From CAVVYV01 sp963752585 (GTDB lineage Bacteria; Actinomycetota; Thermoleophilia; Solirubrobacterales; 70-9), in assembly GCA_963752585.1 (NCBI GenBank), contig CAVVYV010000007.1:186001-250000 (forward strand): a stretch of 64,000 nt of DNA, given 5' to 3'. This document shows, piece after piece, positions 1-10,911 of this stretch. The translations under genes were made by a program, and so were the position numbers. The notes under the pieces were generated by a model, which was not told the DNA's origin, made no database searches, and saw only the letters and a program-made list of their open reading frames with translations. Every line of letters starts with the position of its first letter. Position 1 is the first letter of the stretch.

Positions 1-1185
1 ACACGGCGACCGCGGTCCGACGGCTCGACGAGGCCGGCGCCCTCGTCCTCGGCAAGACGAACATGGATGAGTTCGCGATGGGCTCGTCGAACGAGAACTC
101 GGCCTACGGCGACGTCCTCAATCCCTGGGACACCGGCCGGGTCCCCGGCGGCTCCTCAGGCGGCTCCGCGGCCGCGGTCGCCGGGCGGCTGGCCCCGTGC
201 GCGATCGGCACCGACACCGGCGGCTCGATCCGCCAGCCCGCGTCGCTCTGCGGGATCGTCGGGATGAAGCCCACCTACGGGGCCGTCTCCCGTTACGGGA
301 TGATCGCCTTCGCCTCCTCGCTCGACCAGTGCGGACCGCTCACCCGCGACGTCACCGACGCCGCTCTGCTGCTGCGGGCGCTCGAGGGGCGCGACCCCTG
401 CGACTCGACCTCGGTCGGGATCGAGGGCGGGGTGGAGCTGCCCAGCGCGCGAGGACCTCAAGGGGCTCAGCTTCGGGGTGCCGCGCGAGCTCGCCGGTGA
501 GGCCGAGGGGATCGAGGCCGGGGTGAAGGAGGTGTTCGAGGCGACGGTGAAGCTGATCGAGGAGCTCGGGGGAGAGGTCGCCGAGACCGAGCTCCCGCAC
601 GCCACCCACGGGATCTCCGCCTACTACGTGATCGCCCCCGCCGAGGCGTCCGCCAACCTCGCCCGCTACGACGGGGTCCGGTACGGGCAGCGCACCGACG
701 CCGGCGACCTCACCGAGATGTACGAGCGCACCCGCCACGACGGCTTCGGGCCGGAAGTGAAGCGCCGGATCATGCTCGGCACCTACGCGCTCTCCTCCGG
801 CTACTACGAGGCCTACTACGGCCAGGCGCAGCGGGTCCGGACCAGGATCAGCGAGGACTTCGCCAAGGCCTTCGAGCGCTTCGACTTCGTCGTCACCCCT
901 ACCTCTCCCAGCGTTGCCTTCGGCCTCGGGGAGCGCACCGACGACCCGCTCGCGATGTACCTCTCCGACTACTGCACGGTGCCGATGCCGCTGGCGGGGA
1001 TCCCGGCGATCTCGATCCCCGCCGGGCTCGCTCAGCCGGACGGGGGCGGCCCCGAGCTGCCGGTCGGATTCCAGATCGCCGGGCCCGCCTTCAGCGAGAG
1101 CGGGATGCTCGACGCCGCCCACGCGCTCGAGCGGGCGATCGGCTTCGATGCGAGGCCGCCCAGCCTGAACGGAGCGGGCTCGTGA
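1..1185 (+). CDS. gatA: Aspartyl/glutamyl-tRNA(Asn/Gln) amidotransferase subunit A (5' end outside window)
   Basis: Amidase subunit of GatCAB, which releases ammonia from glutamine so that misacylated Glu-tRNA(Gln) or Asp-tRNA(Asn) can be amidated. The amidase signature is visible: KTNMDEFAMGSSNE, then GGSSGGSAAAVAG holding the cis-serine, then GTDTGGSIRQPAS holding the nucleophilic serine. The catalytic lysine lies upstream of the window. The reading frame shifts by +1 near base 450: reading SAEDLKG restores the family sequence if one G is removed from AGCGCGCGAGG. The C-terminal part (PTSPSVAFGLGE, PLAGIPAISIPAGL) is normal. The stop overlaps the start of the next gene (GTGA), followed by gatB, as expected for a gat operon. 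I read the break as a sequence error, because the protein is essential when GlnRS or AsnRS is missing. Confidence 0.93.
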
Positions 1186-1500
1186 GCGCGCCGATGCCGA
1201 CCTGGTGGCGAGGGCAGGCCGGGCTCACCGAGGAGGAGATGCCGGGAGGCGGTGCATGGACGCGCTCGACTCGCTGCCGCCGGAGATCGCCTCCAAGCTC
1301 GACAACGTCGCGGTGATCATCGAGGAAAGCGATCCGAGCGGCAACCTGCTCGGCCTGTTCGATCCCAGGGGAGGCCTCCAGCGAATCATCATCTACCGGC
1401 GGCTTCATTCGAGCTCGGACCAGGTGAAGCGCACCGTTCTCCACGAGGTCGGCCACTACTTCGGGATGAACGAGCAGCAGATCAGGGAGCTGGGTTACGG

Positions 1501-1504
<4 letters not shown>
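1182..1504 (+). CDS. Small zincin-like metallopeptidase family protein
   Basis: A roughly 105-residue protein with LHEVGHYFGM near the C-terminus, the HExxH zinc motif of the small actinobacterial metallopeptidase family (zincin_1 type). The core SLPPEIASKLDNVAVIIEE and LLGLFDP is typical of that family. The natural start is probably the GTG that overlaps the gatA stop; from there TEEEM leads into the core if two single-base insertions near 1240-1260 are allowed. Without them only a truncated reading starting near 1256 survives. The stop overlaps the gatB ATG (ATGA), so the gene is translationally coupled between gatA and gatB. Its substrate is unknown; the position suggests only co-expression. 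Confidence 0.75.
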
Positions 1505-2961
<1,457 letters not shown>

Positions 2962-2983
2962 GGGCAGCAGCTACCGTTCGCCG

Positions 2984-5411
2984 ATGCGCTTGGGGCGGAT
3001 TGCGGCCGCTTCGGCCGTCCTCACTTTCGGCATTCTCGCGCCGGTCGCCGGTGCCGAGGAGAGAAGCACGCTGCGGGTCGATCGGCCCGTGCAGCGCACC
3101 TGCGCCGATCAGGCGCTGCCGGCCACGGCGGCGGGCGCGGCCACCCGTACCTGGGTCGCCCCTACCAGCGGCATCCTCACCGCGAGGCTCGACGGGGACC
3201 TGATCTCCGACTGGGACCTCGCCCTGTTCAGGGAGGGAGGCCCGATCGCCGCCTCCACCGCGTTCGGCTCGCTCGAGCAGGCGTCCGCCTGGGTGGACGC
3301 CGGAGACCCGGTCCTGGTCCAGGCCTGTCGCCGCGACGGGCAACGGACCGAGCTGCCGCTCAGCCTCGACCTCTACGCGATGGCGCCCCCCGCGCCGAGC
3401 GTCGACCGGATCTCGATGGAGTCCGTTCCGGTCTCCGGAGCCGACGAGGTGCAGCGGCTCGAGGACCTGGGCTTCGACGTCACAGAGGACCGTTCCGCCA
3501 CCGAGGTGACAGTCGCCGTCTACGGCGCCGCCCAGCGGGCGCTCCTCGCGTCCGCCGGGTTCGAGAGCCGGACCCTGATCGAGGACCTCGCCGCCAACGA
3601 CGCGGCCGAGCGGCGCGCCGAGCGGCGCGCCGTCGCCGCGCCGCGTGTCTCCGGACTGCCCACGGGGCGGGAGAGCTACCGCGTCTACGCGGACTACACC
3701 ACCGAGCTGAAGGACCTGGCCGCAGCAGAACCCGGCGATCGTGCGTGAGGTGAACCTCAGCCGGACCCCGGGGACGCTGACGATCGAGGGCCGCCCGATC
3801 CAGGCGATCGAGATCGCAACCGGCGTCCACCGCGAGGACGACGGGCGGCCGGTCTACCTGCAGATGGGCCTCCACCACGCGCGGGAGTGGCCCTCCGGCG
3901 AGTGGCCGATGGAGTTCGCCCACACCCTGGTCCAGGGCTACAACGCCGGCGACGCCCGGATCAGGAGCCTGCTCGAGAGGGTTCGGGTGGTGATCGCCCC
4001 GGTGATCAACGTCGACGGCTTCATCGCCTCGCGCAGCTTCGGCTCCAACCCGCTTACGGACGACGACCCCAACGCCACCCTTCCGCATCGCCGTCAACAA
4101 CCAGCGGCGCCTACATCCGCAAGAACTGCCGGCCGACCGCTCCGGGCGACGCCGCGATTCCCTGCGCCCAGCGGACCGGATCGGGCGTCGACCTCAACCG
4201 CAACTACGGCTACTACTGGGGTGGGCCGGGCTCCAGCACCAACATCACTGCGCAGAGCTACCGCGGCACGGGCCCGTTCTCCGAGCCCGAGTCAGAGGCG
4301 GTCCACCGCTACACCTCGACCATCCACCCGACGGTCTTCATCACCAACCACACCTTCACCACGGACGGCAAGTGGCTGCGCCAGCCCGGATTCGACGCCT
4401 ACTTCCTGCCTCAGATGGTGGTTCCGGATTACGAGAATCAGGGATGCGGGTCCCAGAGCGCGGGCGGGCTCGGCGCCGTCAGCCCCGACGAGAACGCGAT
4501 GAAGGAGCTCGGCGACGCGATGGCCGCCGCCACCGGCTTCACCTCCGAGCTCGGCTACGAGACCCTCTGCGACATCACCGGCGCCACCGAGGACTGGAAC
4601 TACTTCGCGCAGGGGACCTACGGCTACACCCCAGAGGCGCGGGGGACCAACTTCCATCCCACCTACGCCAACGCCGTGGTGGCGGAGTATCTCGGCGACG
4701 CGACCCACGCCGGGCTCGGGGTGCGCGAGGCCTATCTGAGAGCGGGGGAGCGTGCCGCGAACCCCGCCGACCACGGGATCATCGAGGGGACGGTCCCTCC
4801 GGGCGCGACCCTGAAGCTGAGCAAGGACTTCGTCGCCCCGACCTATGACCAGCCGGCCTTGAACGTGAGCGAGCACCTCGAGACGACGCTCAAGGGCCCG
4901 GCCGACGGCACCTACGAGTGGCACGTCATGCCGTCGGATCGGCCATCCGTCAGCGGTGGCCCCGCCCCGAATCCGGGCAACGAGGTCTGGACGATGACCT
5001 GTCAGCGCCCGGGCGGGCGCCTCGTCTCGACGACGGTCGAGGTGAGCAGAGGCCAGCGGGTGACCGTCGATTGGGCGGCGAGCTGCCTCGCTGCCGGCAG
5101 GTGCCGGGGGCGCGCGGCCACCCTCGTCGGGACCGCCGGCGCCGATCGTCTCACCGGAACCTCCACGGCGCGACGTGATCGCGGCGCTCGGTGGCCGCGA
5201 TCGGGTGCGCGCCCTCGGCGGCGCCGACGTCGTCTGTGGTGGTCGCGGCTCCGATCGGCTTCTCGGCGGCGCCGGCCGCGACACCCTCGTCGGCAACCAG
5301 GGTCGAGACCGCCTCGTGGGTGGCGCCCAGCCGGACCTCCTTTTGGGAGGCGCCGGGAGGGACGGCTGCGCGGGCGGCGGCGGCCGCGACCGCCTGCGGG
5401 CCTGCCGCTAG
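2984..5411 (+). CDS. Secreted M14 zinc carboxypeptidase with C-terminal RTX-like repeats (frameshifted)
   Basis: A signal peptide (RIAAASAVLTFGILAPVAGA) precedes a peptidase_M14 domain. HHAREW at about residue 290 provides HxxE of the zinc site, GVDLNRNYGY is the family Asn-Arg motif, and TSELGYETLCDITGATEDW carries the likely catalytic glutamate. The last 80 residues are GGxGxDxL turns (RTX-like, calcium-binding) ending in CAGGGGRDRLRACR. Breaks near 3722, 4073, 4100 and 5165 are each +1 and restore the family sequence when one base is removed, so I join four pieces. The ATG at 2984 is six bases downstream of TACCGT, the leaderless pattern seen throughout the window. Probably a cell-surface or extracellular peptidase; substrate unknown. 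Confidence 0.82.
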
Positions 5412-5429
5412 CCGCCCACGGGCTTGAGC

Positions 5430-5454
5430 CGCTTGTAACACACTGTTACAAGCG
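5430..5454. promoter_or_regulatory. Perfect 11-bp inverted repeat upstream of ndh
   Basis: CGCTTGTAACA, a CAC spacer, then TGTTACAAGCG form a perfect palindrome with 11-base arms. It lies 25 bases before the NADH dehydrogenase start and 18 bases after the carboxypeptidase stop, just upstream of GCATACTTGG, which could be the -10 region. There is no T-run, so a repressor operator is more likely than a terminator. The arms resemble, but do not equal, Rex-type redox operators (TTGTGAA...TTCACAA). Confidence 0.55.
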
Positions 5455-5479
5455 CGGCCGAAGGGTGCATACTTGGCTG

Positions 5480-6796
5480 GTGGCCTGGAACGTGGTGATC
5501 GCCGGCGGTGGCTTTGCGGGCTCGACCTGCGCCCGGGAGCTAGAGCGCCTGCTGCCGCAGCAGTCCGCCCGGCTGGTGCTGGTCAACGACGTCAACTTCG
5601 TCCTCTACACGCCCTTCCTGCCGGAGGCCGCGGCCGGGCTGCTCGAGCCGCGGCACGTGGTGACGCCGCTGCGGGAGATCCTCAAGCGGGCCTACCTCCG
5701 GCTCGGCGCGGTCACCGCCCACGACCCCGCCTCGCGCACGGTCGAGCTTCGGATGCACGACGGCGAGACCGAGGAGATGCGCTACGACCAGCTGGTGCTC
5801 TCGGTCGGCTCGGTCTCGCGCACCCTGCCGGTCCCGGGTCTCGACCAGCACGCGATCGGCTTCAAGAGCCTCGCCGACGCGATCTGGCTCCGGAATCACG
5901 TGGTCGAGACCCTCGAGCTGGCGAACGCGACCGAGGACCCGGCGCGGCGCGAGCAGCTGCTCACCTACGTCTTCGTCGGCGGCGGCTACGCGGGGCTCGA
6001 GGCGCTCGCCGAGCTCCAGGACTTCGCCGCCGACGCGATGGATGCCTACCCGCGGGCTCGGCTCCACGGGATGCGCTGGATCCTGGTCGAGGCGACCGAG
6101 CGGGTGCTCCCCGAGATCGACCTCTCGCTCGCCGAGTACGCGGTCCGCCAGCTCCGCGGCCGGGGGATCGAGATCCGGCTGGGGACGACGCTCGAGGCGG
6201 TCGAGGCCGACAGCGCCACCCTTTCCACCGGGGAGATCGTCCCGACCCGAACCGTGGTCTGGACCGCCGGGGTGCGGCCGCACCCGAGCCTCCGGAACCT
6301 CTCGGTGCCGCTTGACGAGCGCGGCCGGATCAGGGTCGACGAGCACCTCCGGGTGGAGGGGCAGGAGGGCGTCTGGGCAGTGGGCGACTGCGCCGCGGTT
6401 CCGGACCCTTCGGGGGGCCTCGCACCGCCCACGGCTCAGCACGGCATCCGCCAGGCGCGCCTGGTCGCCGCCAACGTCGCCGGCGCCCTCGGCGGCGAGC
6501 CGCCCAAGCGCTACCGCTACTCGAGCCGCACCGCCTTCGTCAACCTCGGGCGCTACAAGGCAGTCGGCCGGATCGGCCGCCGCACCTTCTCCGGCTTCTT
6601 CGCCTGGTGGCTGGCGCGCACCTACCACCTGAGCCAGATCCCCGGCGCCTTCCGGAAGCTCCGCGCGGTGATCGACTGGACCGTCAGCCTCCCCTTCGCC
6701 CGCGACATCTCCGAGGTCGGCTCGATCGGCCACCCGCGCCCGCTCCGCGACGAGGAGTACGAGCGCGGCGGCTCCCACCGCCCGCTCGACGCATAG
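5480..6796 (+). CDS. ndh: Type II NADH:quinone oxidoreductase
   Basis: 438 residues. This single-subunit flavoenzyme passes electrons from NADH to membrane quinone without pumping protons. VVIAGGGFAGSTCAREL is the N-terminal FAD GxGxxG motif; YVFVGGGYAGLEALAEL is the NADH-binding GxGxxG; GVWAVGDCAAVPD is the C-terminal FAD motif; AQHGIRQARLVAANV precedes the membrane-binding C-terminus. The GTG start at 5480 gives WNVVIAGGG directly. The reading frame upstream is open into the preceding carboxypeptidase, but a start there would lack family support. With the men cluster in the same window, menaquinone is the likely acceptor. The palindrome just upstream suggests repressor control. Confidence 0.92.
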   Translation: MAWNVVIAGGGFAGSTCARELERLLPQQSARLVLVNDVNFVLYTPFLPEAAAGLLEPRHVVTPLREILKRAYLRLGAVTAHDPASRTVELRMHDGETEEMRYDQLVLSVGSVSRTLPVPGLDQHAIGFKSLADAIWLRNHVVETLELANATEDPARREQLLTYVFVGGGYAGLEALAELQDFAADAMDAYPRARLHGMRWILVEATERVLPEIDLSLAEYAVRQLRGRGIEIRLGTTLEAVEADSATLSTGEIVPTRTVVWTAGVRPHPSLRNLSVPLDERGRIRVDEHLRVEGQEGVWAVGDCAAVPDPSGGLAPPTAQHGIRQARLVAANVAGALGGEPPKRYRYSSRTAFVNLGRYKAVGRIGRRTFSGFFAWWLARTYHLSQIPGAFRKLRAVIDWTVSLPFARDISEVGSIGHPRPLRDEEYERGGSHRPLDA

Positions 6797-7075
6797 ATGT
6801 CAGGTGCCCCCTACGTAATCATCGCGATCACCTTCGGGATCGCGACCGGTGTGATCGGGCGAGCGAAGGGGAGCTCGTTCTTCATCTGGCTGCTGGTCGG
6901 GACGATCCTGCCGATCATCGGCCTGATCGCGGTGATCCTCTACCGCTCCGAGCGCGAGGAGCCCGAGCGCCGCTGTCCCACCTGTAACAACGTGCTGAAG
7001 CTCTACGTCCAGGTCTGCCCGCGCTGCGGCACGGACCTCTATCTGCCCGACCCGTCCGAGGTTCGCCGACCGTAA
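6797..7075 (+). CDS. Small membrane protein with C-terminal zinc ribbon
   Basis: 92 residues. Two hydrophobic helices (YVIIAITFGIATGVIG and FFIWLLVGTILPIIGLIAVIL) are followed by CPTCNNVLKLYVQVCPRCG, a four-cysteine zinc ribbon, and an acidic tail. The ATG follows the ndh TAG directly, so the two are probably co-transcribed. The arrangement resembles actinobacterial two-TM plus zinc-ribbon proteins of unknown role. A function tied to ndh is only inferred from position. Confidence 0.75.
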   Translation: MSGAPYVIIAITFGIATGVIGRAKGSSFFIWLLVGTILPIIGLIAVILYRSEREEPERRCPTCNNVLKLYVQVCPRCGTDLYLPDPSEVRRP

Positions 7076-7129
7076 GCCGGATTTTGGGGTTGACAGCTCG
7101 ACGCGATCTATGGGAGGGTCGCCGACACT

Positions 7130-8531
7130 GTGATTCCGTTCAGGTCCAGGACCGTCGCGACCTTCCTGGGGACGCTCGCAGTCGCGCTGCTCGGTGCGAC
7201 CCCGGCGATGGCGGCAACGATCACCCCGAACACCTTCGCCGATGAGTTCGGGGGGACCGGGGCGTGCGCTCTGCGCGACGCGGTGCAGGCCGCGAACACG
7301 GACGCGGGCTTCGGCGGCTGTCCGGCGGGTTCGGGCGCCGACACGATCCCGCTCGCGGCCGGCACCTATGAGCTGACGATCCCGGGCGACGAGGCCCTGA
7401 ACGTCAACGGCGACCTCGACGTGACCGCGGGCAGCACGGTGACGATCTCGCACTCGGGGATCAGCCCGACCGCGATCGACGCCAACGGCATCGATCGGAT
7501 CCTGGAGTTGCCCGTGCCATCCGCCGTCGCCACGCTCTCCGGACTGACGATCCGGGGCGGAAGCCGCTCAAGCGGCGGTAGCGGGGGTGGAATCAGAAAC
7601 ACGGGCACCCTGACGGTGACGGATTCGACCGTCACCGGGAACACGGACCCCGGCGGGGTCGGGGCCGGGGGAATCTCCAACGTCAGCGGCGGGACCACGG
7701 CGCTCACCAACGTGACGATCTCCGGCAACAGCTCGGTGTTCGTGGGTGGCGGGTACGCGCAGAACGCCGGTAGCACCACGATGAACAACGTCACGATCTC
7801 CGCCAACACCGCCGATTCCGACTCGAACGACGACGCGGACGGCGGCGGCATCTTCGTCACCGGGGGCACGGTCAGCCTCAGGAACACGATCGTCGCCGGG
7901 AACAGGGACGCCAGCCCCCCCGCGGGCTCGGTTGCCCCCGACTGCAGCGGCCCTGTGAGCTCCCTCGGCAACAACCTGATCGGCACGACGCAGAACTGTG
8001 GCTACGTGGCCGGCGCCGGCGACAAGCTGAACACGAACGCGCTGCTCGGCCCGCTCGCCGACAACGGCGGTTCGACCTTCACCCACGCCCTGCTCACCGG
8101 CAGCCCGGCGATCAACGGCGCGGGCCCCGGGGCGGCCCCGACCGACCAGCGCGGGGTGCCCCGCTCGAGCGACATCGGCGCCTACGAGCTGGTCAGCTGC
8201 GGCGCGGTGGTCGTCAACCAGGTGGGCACCTCCGGCGTCGACTCCCTGACCGGCACCGCCGCCGCCGACGGCTTCCTCCTGCTCGCCGGGCAACGACACC
8301 GCCTCCGGCCTGGGCGGCGCCGACGCCCTCTGCGGCGGCGACAACAAGGACAAGCTCAAGGGCGGACCCGGCAAGGACCTGCTCCGAGGCGAGCGCGGCA
8401 AGGACAAGCTCAAGGGAGGCGGAGCCAAGGACAAGCTCGTCGGCGGCCCCGGCCCCGACACGCTGCTCGGCGGCAAGGGCAACGACCGCTGCAAGGGCGG
8501 CGGCGGCAGGGACGCCGAAAAGAGCTGCTGA
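7130..8531 (+). CDS. Secreted CSLREA-domain beta-helix protein with choice-of-anchor Q and RTX-like tail
   Basis: The signal peptide (TVATFLGTLAVALLGATPAMA) is followed by CALRDAVQAANTDAG, the CSLREA domain. A parallel beta-helix region then has repeated NVTISGNSS and TVTGNTD turns (about residues 130-250), and SPAINGAGP...DQRGVPRSSDIGAYE is the choice-of-anchor Q signature. The end is rich in KDKLKGG turns and finishes CKGGGGRDAEKSC. The frame breaks +1 near 8288 (one extra G before GCAACGAC); without correction the RTX tail is lost. Likely a surface or extracellular protein. The GTG start gives a good signal peptide; upstream is TTGACA at 7091 without a convincing -10. Confidence 0.8.
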
Positions 8532-8546
8532 GCAGCGCCCCCGCGC

Positions 8547-9623
8547 TCAGCGCAGCCAGGTGCGGACGATCGCGTTCGTGAATCCGAGCCCGTAGCGGAC
8601 GACCGCGGGCTTCTTCGAGTGACCGTAGAGGCGCTTCTGGACGGTCACCGGGATCTCCTTCGCCGGGATCCCCCGCTTGATCGCCTCGATCAGGAACTCC
8701 GAGGTGTGGAACTGCTCCTGGCGGAGGACGATCTGGGGCAGCACCGAGGTGCGCACCGCCCGGTAGCCGTTCGAGCAGTCCGAGACCCGGGTCCGGGTGA
8801 TCAGGGACACCGCCCAGTTGAAGAAGACGATTCCCAGCTCGCGGGAGCGGGCGTTGGGCTCGGCCTGCCCGAGCACCCGGGAGCCGTGGGCGACGTCCAC
8901 CTCGTCGTCGAGCACCGGGCGGACCAGCCGCTCCATCTCGGCCGGGACGTGCTGGCCGTCGGCGTCGAGGGTGACGACCACCAGCGCGCCCGACTCCGCC
9001 ATCAGCCGGTAACCGGTGCGAAGGGCGGCGCCGCCCCCGCGGTTGATCACGTGGCGGGCGACGATCGCGCCCGCCTTCGCCGCCTCCTCGCCGGTGTCGT
9101 CACGGGAGCCGTCATCGACGACCAGGATCGCGGTCGGCTCCCCGCAGACCTCGGCTGGGATCTGGCGGACGACCTGGCCGACGCTGTCGGCCTCGTTGTA
9201 GGCGGGGATCACCACCGCGACCTTGTCGCGAAAGCGCTCGGGGAGCTTTGCTCCCTTGAACTCCTCCCAGGCGAGACCCTCGAGCAGGGCGGAGAGCTGC
9301 TGGTTCATCCGGGCGCCCTCGGTCAGCGCCCGCAGCACCAGCAGGAACAAGATCGCGATCGCGAAAACGGCGAGGCCGAGGATCCGGCCGCCATTGCCGC
9401 GGTTGAACGCGAACGCCTCCAGGAGGGCGTCGAGGAGCTCGGTGCCCGAGACCACCGCGAGCGCCAGGCCGCCGAGAAGGGCGAGGAGGACGGCGCCGTT
9501 CGACAGGGAGCGCCGGCGCCAGATCGCGAACGCGATCAGGGCAGCGGCAAAGACCAGGCCGAAGGCCCGGAGGGCGGTGAGCTCGGCCGGGAAAATGGAG
9601 GCGATCGTCACGAAGTCGTGCAA
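8547..9623 (-). CDS. Membrane-linked family 2 glycosyltransferase with N-terminal DUF2304-like region
   Basis: 358 residues. The N-terminal 110 residues hold three or four hydrophobic segments typical of DUF2304. A GT-A family 2 domain follows: VAVVIPAYNEADSVGQVV, ILVVDDGSRDDT, and VTLDADGQHVPAEM with the DxD-type metal site. This architecture is usual for polyprenyl-phosphate sugar transferases. Start taken as TTG 9623, nine bases after TATCCT on this strand (leaderless pattern). It is divergent from the sulfoquinovose synthase, so a joint role in glycolipid or wall sugar synthesis is possible but unproven. Confidence 0.82.
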   Translation of the reverse strand: MHDFVTIASIFPAELTALRAFGLVFAAALIAFAIWRRRSLSNGAVLLALLGGLALAVVSGTELLDALLEAFAFNRGNGGRILGLAVFAIAILFLLVLRALTEGARMNQQLSALLEGLAWEEFKGAKLPERFRDKVAVVIPAYNEADSVGQVVRQIPAEVCGEPTAILVVDDGSRDDTGEEAAKAGAIVARHVINRGGGAALRTGYRLMAESGALVVVTLDADGQHVPAEMERLVRPVLDDEVDVAHGSRVLGQAEPNARSRELGIVFFNWAVSLITRTRVSDCSNGYRAVRTSVLPQIVLRQEQFHTSEFLIEAIKRGIPAKEIPVTVQKRLYGHSKKPAVVRYGLGFTNAIVRTWLR

Positions 9624-9670
9624 GGCGGCGGCAGGATAGCCGTCGAGAAGCCGCTACCCTGCCGCCTTCT

Positions 9671-10846
9671 ATGCGTGTCCTCATCCTCGGGGGCGACGGA
9701 TACCTGGGCTGGCCGACCGCGATGCGCTTCTCGGCCCGAGGCCACGAGGTCTCCGTCGTCGACAACTTCTCCCGCCGGCGCTGGCACGAGCAGCAGGGCA
9801 CCAACTCGCTGACCCCGATTCGCGATCTGGAGGAGCGGATCGAGGCCTGGCGCGAGGTCTCGGGAAACACGATTCGCACCCACCTGGGCGCGATCGAGGA
9901 CGCCGGCTTCCTCGAGGAGGTCGTGGTCGAGACCAGGCCGGAGGCGATCGTCCACTACGGCGAACAGGCCTCGGCCCCATACTCGATGGCGAGCCGCGAG
10001 CAGGCGGTGGAGACCCAGTACACGAACGTGATCGGCACCCTCAACCTGCTGTTCGCGATGCGGGACCACGCCCCGGAGGCCCACCTGGTCAAGCTCGGGA
10101 CGATGGGCGAGTACGGAACCCCCAACATCGACATCGAGGAGGGGTTCATCGAGATCGAGCACAAGGGGCGGAGGGACACCCTGCCGTTCCCGAAGATGCC
10201 CGGCTCGCTCTATCACCTCTCCAAGGTCCACGACTCCCACAACATCCAGTTCGCCTGCCGGATCTGGGGGCTGCGCTCGACCGACCTCAACCAGGGGGTG
10301 GTCTACGGGATCGAGACCGACGAGACCGCCCAGGACGAGCGGCTCTGCACCCGGTTCGACTACGACGAGGTGTTCGGGACCGTGCTCAACCGCTTCTGCG
10401 TCCAATCGGTGATCGGCCATCCATTCACGGTCTATGGCGCGGGCGGGCAGACCCGAGGCTTCCTCAACATCCGCGACACCCTCCAGTGCGTCGAGCTGGC
10501 GGTCGAGAACCCGGCCGAGTCCGGCGAGTACCGGGTCTTCAACCAGTTCACCGAGATGTTCTCGGTCAGCCAGCTTGCGGAGCTCGTCCAGACCGCCGGT
10601 GCCGAGCTCGGCCACGAGGTCGAGATCGAGCATCTCGCCAACCCCCGGGTTGAGGCCGAGGAGCACTACTACAACCCGAGCCACACCAAGCTCCTCGACC
10701 TCGGCCTACAGCCCAGCCATCTCGGCGATGAGCTGGTCCGCTCGATGCTGAAGGCGATCGAGCGTCACCGGGACCGGGTGATCGAGTCGGCGATCGACCC
10801 GACCACCCACTGGAATCCCGAGCGCCAGCCGCTCCAGGCCGGCTGA
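9671..10846 (+). CDS. sqdB: UDP-sulfoquinovose synthase
   Basis: 391 residues, SDR-extended fold. It would make UDP-sulfoquinovose from UDP-glucose and sulfite, the head-group donor of sulfolipid SQDG. ILGGDGYLGWPTAMR is the NAD-binding motif. The SQD1/SqdB hallmarks are all present: GTMGEYGTPNIDIEEGFI with the active-site threonine, YHLSKVHDSHNI with the Tyr-xxx-Lys pair, TRFDYDEVFGTVLNRF, and VYGAGGQTRGFLNIRDT. The ATG lies ten bases after TACCCT. No SqdX/SqdD-type sulfoquinovosyltransferase is visible nearby; the divergent GT2 enzyme is not of that family. Confidence 0.92.
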   Translation: MRVLILGGDGYLGWPTAMRFSARGHEVSVVDNFSRRRWHEQQGTNSLTPIRDLEERIEAWREVSGNTIRTHLGAIEDAGFLEEVVVETRPEAIVHYGEQASAPYSMASREQAVETQYTNVIGTLNLLFAMRDHAPEAHLVKLGTMGEYGTPNIDIEEGFIEIEHKGRRDTLPFPKMPGSLYHLSKVHDSHNIQFACRIWGLRSTDLNQGVVYGIETDETAQDERLCTRFDYDEVFGTVLNRFCVQSVIGHPFTVYGAGGQTRGFLNIRDTLQCVELAVENPAESGEYRVFNQFTEMFSVSQLAELVQTAGAELGHEVEIEHLANPRVEAEEHYYNPSHTKLLDLGLQPSHLGDELVRSMLKAIERHRDRVIESAIDPTTHWNPERQPLQAG

Positions 10847-10911
10847 TCGCACCCGTATGCAGGCGGGAGTGACGATCCGCCCCCGCTGACGGCATTAGCT
10901 ACCCTCGATTC

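Noticed and set aside
352..1122. Long minus-strand frames opposite gatA, and similar ones opposite gatB, ilvB, ndh, menD, menE, cimA and others
   Set aside because: Mirror frames caused by high GC at third positions; low-complexity Arg/Gly/Pro/Asp composition and no motifs.
7091..7130. TTGACA at 7091 as a standard -35/-10 promoter for the CSLREA protein
   Set aside because: TATGGG follows at only 13 bases and nothing suitable lies at 16-18 bases.
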